Assembly: GCA_028554795.2 (NCBI GenBank)
Contig: CM068838.1
Location: 126,851,928 to 126,915,927 of the forward strand
DNA length: 64,000 bases
Direction: 5' to 3'
Source: Sinohyriopsis cumingii
Lineage: Eukaryota; Mollusca; Bivalvia; Unionida; Unionidae
Positions 12,401 to 25,761 of the stretch are shown in pieces (position 1 is the first letter of the stretch; every line of letters starts with the position of its first letter). The position numbers were made by a program, and so were the translations under genes. The notes below the pieces were generated by a model. The model worked only from the letters and a program-made list of their open reading frames with translations. It was not told where the DNA came from and made no database searches.

Positions 12401-15400
12401 TTGATTTAAGATGAGATGTTTCAAATGACGTACAGTCATTAGAAAAATAATAAACTTTTAAATGAAAACAGATATGATTTGAATTAAAATAGCTTGAATA
12501 GATAGAGTGACTTGAGAAATTTGTATGTATTTGACAATTGCAACAGAAAAGAGGTTAGAGTTATTTCAACGACAGACTGCTATGCTAATGTTTAGACACC
12601 AGATACTGCCTTTAAACTTTAATACACATTTTTCATTCTGCATATAATGTTTTTAGTTTTAAGAGTATATCATACAGTGTATCCCCTAGGGGTGCAAGAC
12701 TGAGAGTCAAAAATCACCTTGGTGTCAAAACTGGGGGTCAGACTGATTAAAAAACAAACTTTGGTACCAAAAATGGGGGTCAAATTAAAAATTTGGGGGT
12801 CTCTGAAGCGCAAATGAGGGTAAAGGGAAACACTGCCATATATCTGTTGATATAATCAAACAGTAATTCCATTTGAGAGCTGCGACTGAAATGTGGTCCA
12901 AGGTTTTTCTAAGATATAATTTTAGAGCTTGTTCAGACCCGGGATTCGTCTCGTATAGTTACAATTTGCTTTCTAAAAGGTTGTGCGATCAAAGCAAAAT
13001 TTACTTAATGAAACGACATACACATAATTAAGCATCAACGACAAAAACGTTCTGCATTATACAACGGCAGGATGAAAAATACACGTTAGAAACTTCCTTA
13101 TTTGCTTGTACAAGCTATGAACTTGTCACTCATGCATTAAATTGTATTATAAATGTTTCAAAAACAAATTAAGTGCATAAATAACCTGCGATTGACACCT
13201 TTTACCTGTAAACAAGACGAATACGTGATTTCACTGGTTCACGTATTTACGGAAGACGGAAGCGTGTCTGTGATACCTACTGTACTCATTCAAAATGTTG
13301 ACACTGTGATTGCAATGACTCAGTAGAGAAAATACTCAACACGAAATATGAGGACGTTCCCGTCTTACACGATACCTCTCATTGTATGGTCATCATCCGC
13401 TATCAAACTGATGGAGGACATGAACGTATTCAGACTTACTTCAAATTTGAATATACATTAATATGAGAAAAATGAATTAACTAAACTTACTTTGCAAGAA
13501 ATTAAATATTTAATTAGATATTGCAACACTAAAATTATTATTTTACGTTTAACACTTAATATGAGAATAAAATTGGTAGTGCTGGGTGTATGTATGTTTT
13601 GGAATTAAACATTTTTATTCAAGTGATTTTCAGCAGCAACGAATCCCCCAACCACCCCACCTTACTCCATTTCTTAAACCCTGAGTGTCAACTTGCTTGA
13701 ATATCTGTCATGAAAATGTTTTGACCAGAGTGTGTTACAAAGATTACTTTACTCGAGGTAGCGACCACCGTACCTCCAGAAGGACATTTTTTCCATCAAT
13801 TTTTTCTTCTTCAAATCCACTCTTCCTGACTGTAATTCCGTTTGTTTCATATTATCAAGCAATAATTATTCTCTGTCATGAATACGAACAAACAAAATAT
13901 TTCGGATCCCCCTTTTTCTTTCTTCCGGAGAATTAAATCTTAGATCCAGAAGCTTCATTGTAACAGAAGGGCCTTTACTTCTTATCACTAGACAGGGCAC
14001 TTGTTTGTTAATTGCAGAGAGTGTCTGGAGGGACAAAAGTGTTGTAATGGATTAGGAGATAATAATAGTGATAATTTCCAAATTGATAAGTATTGCCAGA
14101 CGAATGCGATGAACAACAATTCATTTCATACATTGCCTTTAATTTTTAATATTTATTTTATAACCTTGTAATGAGATAAATCGAAGAAATCATTGGTTAT
14201 AGTACTGTTAGTGATGACTCTGCATCTAATCATTGTGATGTTAATGAAGTTATTATGACGTAATAGCACCAATGAACTTCTCGGGCAGTTTACAATTTTA
14301 GGTTACTGCACTTGTATGGAAAATATTAACAAGTTTTTGTTTCTCGGATGGATACTGCACGACCTGTAAGAGTGAATTATCCATCCGAGAAAACGAGTTC
14401 ATATTTCCCCATACAAATGCAGCAAACTTTTTATCATATACTCATTTTCTTATTCTACCTAAGGCTTATTTATCCAAAATACATTATAGGAAACAAAGTA
14501 ATGGAATTTTTGCTGATTTATACAATAAATACACAACCGTAGATTAAACAAATAATTGTCGTTTTGGTCTATTTAAAATTGAAACTTAGAGTCATATTGT
14601 GAATGAATCCGTATGGATCTTGTTTCTATGTTGATCTAACTCAATTCTGCTTTTCTGATAATGATGGACTGGGTTATTGGATCAATTCAATGCCGTAAGG
14701 AGAATTGATTTCAGCTGGAAATGTACTTGAAATTTCAGTACAGTGTCGGTGTGTATCAGGTCTTGCAGGACATGTCGGTCGGATTTGAAGATCTAACTAA
14801 AAATGTACAATTTTGAAGACATTTAAGATGCATAAATGTAAGCATATTTATTCCCATTCTTATTACCAGCGAAAGAAAATATGTTTATTCCCTGTCACTG
14901 GCATCTCTCTGTTGAAAGTACCCCAGCTATGACCTGCATCATACATTTGTGTCTTCTATCGCTAGCCTTAGATTGTATCAAAATAGTTACACGGGGAAAA
15001 AATGAAAAGTAACTGTTGTGCAACAGTCCATTTAGCTAGCGAAAATAACACTTTTTCTTCGTCTTGGGATATTGGCTCTGAGGCTCTCAGTTTACTACCA
15101 AAATCTTCTTTCTCGAATCTAGTGTTCTGACAGACTTGTAAAATGGCGAGTCTCTGGTAGATATGTGATAATCCTTGTCCTCAATATGCTTTTCTATGCT
15201 GTATTGATACAGACCCTATAGAGCACTGGTCATATTCAGAACCATTATACCTGCGAAAAGATACGAATATTCTCATAAATAACAGTTTCATTAATCATAA
15301 CTGTATTTTCAATTACTGCGTTTCCCACGTTTGCTGCTGACATTGCCATTATCGAGTTCATTCGTTTGCTTGTTTGAAAGTTTCGTTTCCGACTCAGTGA

Positions 15401-18400
15401 ACTAGTCCACATGGTTAACATGATCATCTATACTTTAAAAAAATGGACGAAACAGCTTGTTTAGTCCAGTCACAAAAAATTCTAATCAACCAAAACCTAA
15501 AGCGTCTAATAGATGTGTGTACATGATTTGTTTGCAAGATAGTTCTTAATACACCATACTATTTGTAATCACACTTTTCATTATGTATTATTATCACGAC
15601 CTCACGAAAGATTCGCTTGGAAGGATATAGATGGCGCTTTAATGCAGAGGTCACAATCACATGAGGGTAGTTTCCATTCCCACAATTCTGTCTTTTTTTG
15701 TAAGAATAAAGTAAATTATTTCTTTTGATTGAGATTTTTGACATTTCAAGACTATGTTAACAATGAGTGTGAAAACTTGCCCTGAGACCAGTTAAACTGG
15801 AAAAGATAAGCTGCTAAAATATTAATTTCTGTACACGCGGAATTACTCCAAAATTATTGACAATCCGAATATTTCTAGAACTCATTCAAATGTTGAATGC
15901 TTTGTTGGAAGGCACTTAGGAGTTGTGACATATTCACTCTGCGTATACCTACGTTTTATGGAGAAAAATCAAATTTTGATTCAACAAGAGCCATTGTTTC
16001 TTTATTTTTTCTTGTTGCTTGTAACGTGTTACTGTTTCTGATTTAATGATTATTTTTAACAAACTTTATATGTATATCCAAGCGAATCTGACATTGCTAA
16101 AAAAAATGCCTTTTTATTTATTTGGTTGTTGGATATGTTGTTATCCTACAAGATGGAAATATCCGCAGACACTCATCGGCTAGACGTGTTATTTTAGTTT
16201 CGCACAAGTCAGGTTCCTTAAAATTTAATCCAGGTCAACCGAAAACGAGGTAACGTGTCAACAACATGCTGCTATAGACAGCGTGGCATACTTTTGAATT
16301 TAACAGTGCTTAAAGACGCTAGAGAGTGATTTCGTCTATAACTGGTTGTTTCATATAGTAATAAAGAAGCTGACCCCCAATTCCCCAACTCGGATACCTT
16401 TGAATTTGTCAATACTTGGGATATCATCCGCGATCTTAGAGATACATCGAAACTGCGCACATACATCTAGAATATATCCAGAGTAACTAAAATAACAAGT
16501 CATAACCGAAACATGTGTATTAGAGCCATGTTTATTATGTATATAAAAAAATTAAATAGATGAATTGCAGGGACCTTGACCACGCGTCTATCATTTTCTA
16601 CTTGAATATTATAAAATTTATTGCGAATAAAGCCTATAATAGAGGCCGATGTCGAGAAATAAATGTTGAATATTGCTATTTACGCAGACATTTAATGTCA
16701 AAATCCAACAACCCCTTCACCCCCACACCAACTCCAACCCCAACCCCCAGACGTATGAGGATTGATGTAATGAGGTTATAAAAGTCCTAAAAGCAGCATT
16801 TGTCAATGAATGAATCATATTTTCAATTGGTTTATAAATGCGATGACGTCAATTATAGGCCTAAATTTAAGTATTCAACTTTGACATCAACGGATATTGC
16901 TATGGGCAAGAGTGACTAATACGATCTTTACTATGAAGTAATCACGTTATTGGCGACAAAATGGTTACTGATCCACCCATTACTATGGTTTAGACATGTT
17001 ATATGGTGACTGATCCGCCAATTACTGTAGTATAAACATGTTATTGGCGACTGATCCGAAAATTACTATAGTATAAACATGTTTTTTCAGGACATAGGGA
17101 ACTGATCAGTCATTACTTGGTATAGACGTGTTATTGGCAACTGAACCACATATTACTCTGATGTACATGTGTTATTGGCACATACGGAGTGCGCGATATT
17201 CAGGAGTTTGACTCTAGTTTAATGTTTACAAGTAAGAAACTTGTGACTAGGGGAGACAAAATAAAGATCACCAGGGTCAGAAGTATCCCACAAACATCTT
17301 AGAATACTGTTGCTTTGGAACACTATGCACGTCTTCGAACATAGCAACAGAATCAGTTTAAACGGTGAATTATACTCATTGTTATCACTGAAGTTTCATC
17401 ACAAAACGGCAAAATGAACATTGTAACTCTTTTCGCTTAGCTTTCAAATATTTAATCTTGAATTTCATAAAACAAAATGGAAATAAATTCACATTTCCAG
17501 TAAGTTCTAAAGGATAATTTTGGATAATCTTCGTCTAATAAAAGTGGGTCATTTTTACAAAACGAAGAACATTTCATTCCTTCCTGACACGAAACGAAAA
17601 ACACTCATGTTGTCATGCAACGTCGAAAATGTATATTTCTTTTGAAATTCGTTTGTAATTTGTATGAAGCAACAAGAAATGCCTGAGAGATCAAGACTTG
17701 TACAAAACCGTGTTTCAAAGATAACAAAAACTACGTCAGTGAACAACTATTTTACCCATGTGGTCTTTATCATTTTTCCATATCAACATTAAGTTCGTGA
17801 TAATTTTACCGTGTATTTTATTTAACCTTTTTTCCGCACAAACTTTAAAATAATGACAATTTAGCCGACCATTTGTTTTGCGCAAAATCATGTTAATGGC
17901 TATTTTACACTGTTTTACACTGTTCTTTACCATTTTCTACGCAAGCATTAAATTAATAGCCATATCACAGTGTGTCCATTACCATTATTCAAGAGAAACA
18001 TCAAATTAATAAATATTTTACCGTGTGTTCTTTACTTCTTTCTCAAGCTATTTAACCACACAAACATTATGTTAACGAATAGTTTAATTTGTTCTTTAAT
18101 ATTTTCACACACAAACATTAAGCTGTTGACTAATTTTCCTTATGTTCATTAACGTTTGTTCTACACAGAATTATGTAAATGACTCATTTTTATGTTTATT
18201 TACCATTTATCCACACAAACATTAGGTAATGAATATTTTACAGCGCGTTCTTTAATAGATTCCCAAGCACACATTAATCTAATGGCTATTTTGCCAATTG
18301 TTTCTTTTTACCATTATTCCACAAAAATATTAAGTCAATGAATACTTTTACGATGTGTTATTTACCATTTGTCTACATAAATATTAATTCAGTGAGTACT

Positions 18401-21400
18401 TATCTGTGTGTTCTTTACCATGTTCCCACACAAATATTAAGTTAAGGGCTATTTTGCCTCCAGTTCGTTACCATTATAACTCATAAATGTTAAGTTAATG
18501 GCTATTTTACCGTGTGCTCTTCACCGTCTTCCCACACAAATATTAAGTTCATGAATATTTTCCCATTTGGCATTTATCATTTTTCCAAGCCATATTATGT
18601 TTTAGCACCTTTACCTTGTTCGCTACCATTTTTCCACACAAACATCAAATTATAAATATTTTACTGCGTGTTCTTTACTAGTTTGCCACATAAACATTAA
18701 GCTATTGACTATTTTGCCGTGCGTTCTTTATCAATGTTCCACTCAAACATTACGTTAATGAACATTTTACCGTGTGATCTGGACCATTATCGAATACAGA
18801 CATGAAATCAAAAAATATTTTGCCGTGTGTTCTTCACCACTGTCATACGCAAGCATTATGTTAATGCCTATTTTTCCGTGTGTACTAGACCATTTTTCAA
18901 CAGGTAGTAAATTTTTCCAGAGTAACTTCATTTACCATTTGTCCACACAAACATTAAGGTAATGAATATTTTACCGTGTGTTCTTTAACAGATTCCCACG
19001 CATACATGAAGCTATTGACTATTTTGCCTTATGTTCATTATCGTTTGTTTCGTGCAAAATTATGTAAATGACTCATTTTTATGTTCTTTACCATTTGTCC
19101 ACACAAACATTAAGGTAATGAACATTTTAATAGACTCCCACGTATACATTGACCTAATGGCTATTTTGCCTCCTGTTCGTTACCATTATAATCCATAAAT
19201 GTTAAGTTAATACCTATTTTAACGTGTTTTCTTCACCATTTTCCAACATAGACATCCACGCAAAATTATGTTAATGGCAATTTTACCGTGTTCTCTAGCA
19301 TTTTCCACTCAAAAACCAAGTTATTAACTATTTTACCGCGAGTTCTTTATCACTGTGTCACATAAACTTAAACATAAAAGTTAATGAATACTTTACCGTG
19401 TATTGTTGAACATTGTCCAACATCCACACGACGTCAATAAACAACCGTTTGTTCCTAATGACTATTTGTCCATGTGTTCTTGACCATTTTTGCGACACAA
19501 ACATTATGTGTGTGACTAATTGACTGTGTTCTGTACTATTTTACACGCAAACATTAAGGTAATGACTATTTTACAGTGTTTTCTTTACCATTTTCCCACA
19601 TTGCCATAAAGTCAATGAATATTTTTACCGTTTTTTCTTCATTTTTCCACACCAAAGATATGTTCATTAACATTTTACCATTTTTACACACAAACGTTAA
19701 GATAATGACTATTTTGCCGTGTGTTCGTTACTATGTTTCCATTCAAAACTATGCTAATAACTATATGACCTTGTTCTCTACAAACTTACATTTAAGTGCA
19801 GAGATAATTATTGTCTATCCATTGGTCCATATATACAACCGTTGTTAGTTCCATAGCTGTATGAAACTACACAAGACATTTCAGTCTTTTCGTGCATAAA
19901 CTAAATATTTGTGTTTTGTTTAGTTCTAGTTTCTTTTTTGACATTGGAATCTTAACTGGAAAAAGTGTTCTCTGTAAACGCGATATGCGTCCATTTTCTA
20001 AAACAAGTTTGCACTAGTAAAGGTGTAGACACATAGCATTAGTCACAGTTCTGCACCTGAACTGACTGTTATGACAAAGGCGAATAGACTTCTGGCAGAA
20101 ATGTTTTATATATAAAATGCGTTTTTCTCTTGTTATGAATCACTTCTTAGTGTGTTCGTGCTCATTTCCATTCATAACTATTTCACTGTAAAATACATAT
20201 CCCTTGTAGCTGATTATATATTTCTGGTAGTAACATATTCTCAACTTTGCAGAAACCAAATAATGGTTATGCTAAACGTTTATTTTCAGATTTTATGGAG
20301 GACCATTGTACCCAGACTCTCACAATGAACTACGGGAGTATAGAGGCAGTGAGAATTCATTTGACTAAAAACAGAAGGTATGGAGACAACATGGGATGCT
20401 CCATGAGAGTCGAGGCTCCTGAGGGGAAACTGCTCATTATCAAGTTTGAAGACTTTGACGTACGCGGAATCCCTGATTTGATGTGTCAGAGTGGAGATTT
20501 TGTGGAATTTTTCGATGGAAGCTCTGAAATAGCTGCTCCTATCTTGCCTGGTAAGACCTTAACTTATGTTTCACTCCTATAATCCGAAAGAGTTAGTGGA
20601 AGTAGCTGCCAAAGTTTGTGTGTGTGTGTGTTAGATTTGTAGCTGAGCTTTAACAAGTTTCCAGTCCTATCGCTATGATGTCTTCAGTGTAGAAGTTTTT
20701 AGTGATGTTTAACACTGGGGCATCATGCAACAGACATGTGGCATGGTTTCCCAGCCAGTCACGCAGTCAAAGCTTATGAAAACTAAATTAGACGCAGGAC
20801 ATGAAAGCCAAAACTAGCCAATCTCCATCCGCCTATACTGCTAAATTGAAGATTACTTCATTTCTATCAGACCAAGTTTTGCAGACGAAACATTTTCATG
20901 TTAGAAAGTGACAACAACAATAAAATTAGGTTCTATATTCATGTATCCTTCAATACACAGCGTTAGGTTCAGTGACTAAGAAGAAAACCAAGTTCTTTAA
21001 GGAGCGAGGTGTTGAACTTTTCGATATTATTTCACTGAAAATGAGGTAGACGTCAACTGTCTTCTCACAAACCTCTTTTACCTATTCTCTCAAAGGCGAG
21101 CAGTTACTTCAGCCGATTAAGGAAACGTAGGACCAAAAAGCCACCATCTTCATCGGTAACGATACTTAGGATTTTTGGGGGAGAGACAACATCTACACCT
21201 CGATATAAAAAACGCCTTTCTACTCTTAACACAACCGAAAGGGTACGTTATCTGAAGATCAAAAATTCTTTAATCCGCCAATTACAATTTAAAGAACGTT
21301 GCAAACAAATCTTCTTGCATTTCACATTACAAAGGAACCGTCTTGTATTTAACATTACCAACATTCTGATCACAAAAATAAACGCTTCTGCATATTCAGT

Positions 21401-22808
21401 ATAACGTTTTTAGCCCAAGAAGACCCTTTTCATCTTTACATATTTAAATTTTACTGATTTGTACATCTCATAGTTACCTGCTGTAAGCTAGTGTAAACCT
21501 CAGGGCAGTTCATGAGTTTCTTACAGGATAATATATTGTTCATGAAAAGCGCGGTATTCGTAGTTAGACAGATTATAAAGGCGGTATCTATCATATTAAA
21601 CAAATTCTCCTTAATCAGCCACTCTCATCCAGGTATTGCAAAAATAGAATATAACTTTGCTCATTTTCCACCTACCTTATGGTCAGAACGCTGAATGAAT
21701 TATACCTGTCAAAGCAAATGCAAATCCAATACTATTTCGGGCGTCTTAAATGATACATTTTAATGTCTGCGTTACCTGTCATGTAAGAATGCAGTAAGTA
21801 ATTAAGTCATCTAAGAAGACATTTCAGGTGTGTATCAAGTGTTGACACTGACAATATTGCACTGTTGTCTCGGCACTTTATGCTTCATATTCTGTCAGGT
21901 GCGCATACAGTGTTAACAATAACAATCTAGCACTGATCTCTCGATAATTAATGCTTAGTGTTTCATCATGACAGTGGTAAAAATACGATGGGTACAAGGA
22001 AGGTATATAGAGAAAATTAAGAGAGTCAAAGAAATATAATTAAGACTGGTACAGGAATGTAGTTCGTTGCTTGCCAGGGGCACTATATATTGATCTGTAG
22101 CACACATATCCATCACTGACCAGATATGTCCATGATGAACCTAGAGATTTATTTACATTTCAACATTGCTAGACGGTATTTGTAATATTCATATGTCCTC
22201 ATCAATGGCAGCAGAGGAGATTGGTTTCGAACTTTAGTGGGAGTCAGATAGGGATGTTTACTGTCACCTACACTCTTCAACACTTTCCTGGAAAGGATCA
22301 CGGAGGATGATTTGCATGACTTCAAGGGCACTGTCAGCATCGGAGGAAGAACAGTCACTAACCTACGCTTCGAAGATGATACTGATGACTTAGCAGGAGA
22401 TGAAAAAGGAACTGGCTGACTTCTCTGAGCGCATCGACAAAACCTCCACACCACACGGTATATAGATCAGCGTCACAAAAAAAAAAACATGTAACCAACG
22501 AAGAATTCCACAAAAGATCCAACGAGCCATCTGATCCTATGAAGACCTCTTGACCACTGTAAAAAAAGCGTAAAGTGAAGTGGTACGGTCATGTCTCAAG
22601 ATCATTTGGACCAGCAAAATTAATCTCGTAAGGCACGGTGCAAAGGTGCAGAAGATGAGGCAGACATAATAGAGGTGGGAAGATAACATTAAGGAGTGGA
22701 CAGGCATGCGAGCTAGAGATTCCCAAAGGACAGCAGAGAATAGGGAAAGATGGCGAATTTGTTGTAAAGTCAACTGTGGTGCCTCAGCAACCTCTTGGGC
22801 TAAGGGAT

Positions 22809-22854
<46 letters not shown>

Positions 22855-25717
22855 GGTAGTGATGATAATGATGATGAAGGTGATTCGTAATATGAAATTA
22901 TACTGTTGCCAAGCACAAAAGACGACCCTGTAAGCAACCCTCAAGCAAGAAAGTAGATCACGACCCTGTAAGCAACCCTCAAGTATGAAAAGTAGATCAC
23001 AATGACAGGAATTAGTTATAAAGGTGTTTATACCCAGCAAAATGAAAGAAAATATAATATTAGATGTAATGAAAGCACACACAAGAGTGTCAAAGATTTG
23101 GACTAAATCTAGTTGTTGGAGAATTTAAAATAGGTCATGGTGACGAACTTTTAATATATTTTGTACCACTTATACTGCATGCACCTTCTAAGTTTTATTG
23201 CTTCAGTGTAAAGATGTAAAGGTGGACCTCAAAACAAATTCTTAACATTTTTCAAACATAAAGTATCTAAACGACTTTTGCAAAAGACATGTGGTATAGC
23301 CACTTAGACTACTGTCGAAAGGGGTATGTGACATAGCCACTTAGACTATCACAAGAGAAATGTGGAATAGCTACTTAGACTATCGCAAAGTGGATGTGGC
23401 ATGCATACTTAGACTGTCGAAGGTGTGTGTGACATAGCTATTTAGACTGTCGCTAAGGAGATGTGCCACAGCTACTTAGACTAACGCAATAGGGTTGTGT
23501 CATAGCTACTTAGACTGTCGATAGGGAGATTTGGCATAGCTACTTAGACTGTCACTAGGGAGATGTGGCATAGCTACTTAGACTGTAGCGTGGCATAGCT
23601 ACTTTGTCGCAGTGTTGATGTGGCATAACTGCTTAGACTGTCGCAAGGGAAATATGGCGAATTACTTAGAGTGTTTCCATGGGGTTGTGGCATAGCTAAT
23701 TAGACTGTAGCAAAGGGGAATGTAGCTTAGCTAGATAGACTGTGTCACAAAGGGGTTGGGGCTACATCGACTGTCGCAAGGATAATGTGGCATAGGTACT
23801 ATGACTGTCGCAAGGGAGATGTAGAGTAGCTACTTATACTGTCTCAAGTGGAATGTGGCAAATCTACTTAGACTGTAGCAAGGGGAATGTGTCATAGCTA
23901 CATAGACTGTCGCAAGGGGAATGTGTCATAGCTACCTACACTGTCGCAAGGGATATGTAGAATAGCTACTTACACTGTCTTAATGGGAATAGGGCATAAC
24001 TATAGTCTTAATATGCCTCTCCGCTCGTTTATACCCCAAACCGATTTTAAAAAACAGTAATCTTTAATGTGACAAAAAGTGTACAGAACTTAGTCATTTA
24101 ATTCATTGATTTATAATTTTAACCTGACTCAGTAGAGTGGCCCTAACACCGTCATCATGTGTGCGTTAAATGCTTAACGAAAGTTTTAAATATGATAGAC
24201 GGACATGCTCGAGATCCATTTCCAGTTCCTGGACAAGTCCATTTTCAGCAAAGGGGTGTGTGCACGACTACATATCTACATACATATGTCGTCTGCTTCC
24301 GATATTAACAATGTCGAATCAAGCAAAGGAAAAGAATGACAGCAACAAATTTGCCTTTCACGTGGATTTAACAAGCGGTTTAATTTCTATGCTCATGTGT
24401 GCAAAGGGATATAATTCCAAATTCTCGACGTTATGGTAATTTACGGAATTATCCGACAGTTACCAAATAAGATGAATTGCGTCATTATGTTGTTTGGTGG
24501 AAATAAACTAGCCCACAGTGTACGCAATATGGCGCCGTGTTAGTATGGAAAGTTCGTTAAGCATTAAATGTGTAGGGGATGCAAGTATTAGTGCCATTTT
24601 GGTCACAATCAGCTTGAAATTATAAATCAGTGATTCAGTTGACTTAGTTCTGTGCACTTGTTATCACATTAAACATTTTCATTATTGAAATCGTGGGGGG
24701 GGGGAGAAACAAACGGGGATAGCTGCTTAGACTTAGCAATGGGGATGTACCATAACTACTTAGACCATCAAATTAGTGTTTGGCATAAATACGTCGACTC
24801 AAAGGGGTGTGTGGCGAAGTTAGACTTACCCTATGCACGTGCTTAGTGTGTTTAAGTGGGTAATCTCTCTCTCCCTATGCATAATATTTATTTTCATTAA
24901 TTCAACGGAGAAGTGGATTCGATCATCAGATTGTGGAGACTAATTTTTTTTAAAGATCTGTTTAAGGGAAACACAGCAAAAGATTACAAAAAACCCTGAA
25001 ATATATTGCAGTCAATGTGATATTATGATAAATACATTCAACTGGCATCACGTAATGACATTTTCAATGACTCTGCAACTTCATCGATATAATATACTAC
25101 TAAAATTTAAAGGTACGCTGAATCTGAGCAGGGAAGAACAGTTAAAGTTCTAAAATTACACAGAAAATTCATGAAAACTACTAATAGTTTTTGAAAATTA
25201 TTTCCATTTATTAGCTTAAGATATCCTAATATGCTGAAAACGGCATATAATAAAGTTAAAACTATGATTTCATTTTGGGATAAAAGGAAGAAACATGACG
25301 ATTTTGAAAGATATAGGATTTTATGTAAAAAAAATATACATTTTGCAGACTCTTCCCATCTGTCTGAAGATTCGGTTCACAATCAAATATGATATTCCGT
25401 GTATATGATATTCCAAATATGATATTCCCTGTCTCATGTCGAGATCTTCGGCGATTACCCTGCGTGCATCACTCCCATGACTCCATCACTGTCGTCAGAA
25501 AGAGCTCTTCTCTACGTAATTCAAACACTATTCAGCAATTGTAATGGTAAAAATGCACTTCTAATTTTTCACTTTTAACAGGAAATCAAACACTAATAAT
25601 TTTACATGCCATTTTGTCATATGATCATTATGTGCTCAGAAGAAGTAGTTTTTTCATCAGGATTTAACAGTTATATATATGTGTATGTATGTATGTATGT
25701 ATGTATGTATGTATGTA

Positions 25718-25761
<44 letters not shown>

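Larger units (their letters stand above)
9085..20289 (+). other. Intron 1 (~11.2 kb)
   Basis: Bounded by GTAAGT at 9085 and TTTTCAG ending at 20289. It contains a LINE relic, a hAT-like MITE and three tandem arrays (separate entries). I found no further CUB-like or other exon in the remaining AT-rich parts (10300-11560, 11827-12674, 12836-16930, 17181-17735, 19766-20280), though short exons could be missed. Confidence 0.65.

Noticed and set aside
22706-22933. Open frame with a run of Met and Val residues
   Set aside because: It is the (GAT)n/(GGT)n tail of the RTE-like relic read in one frame.
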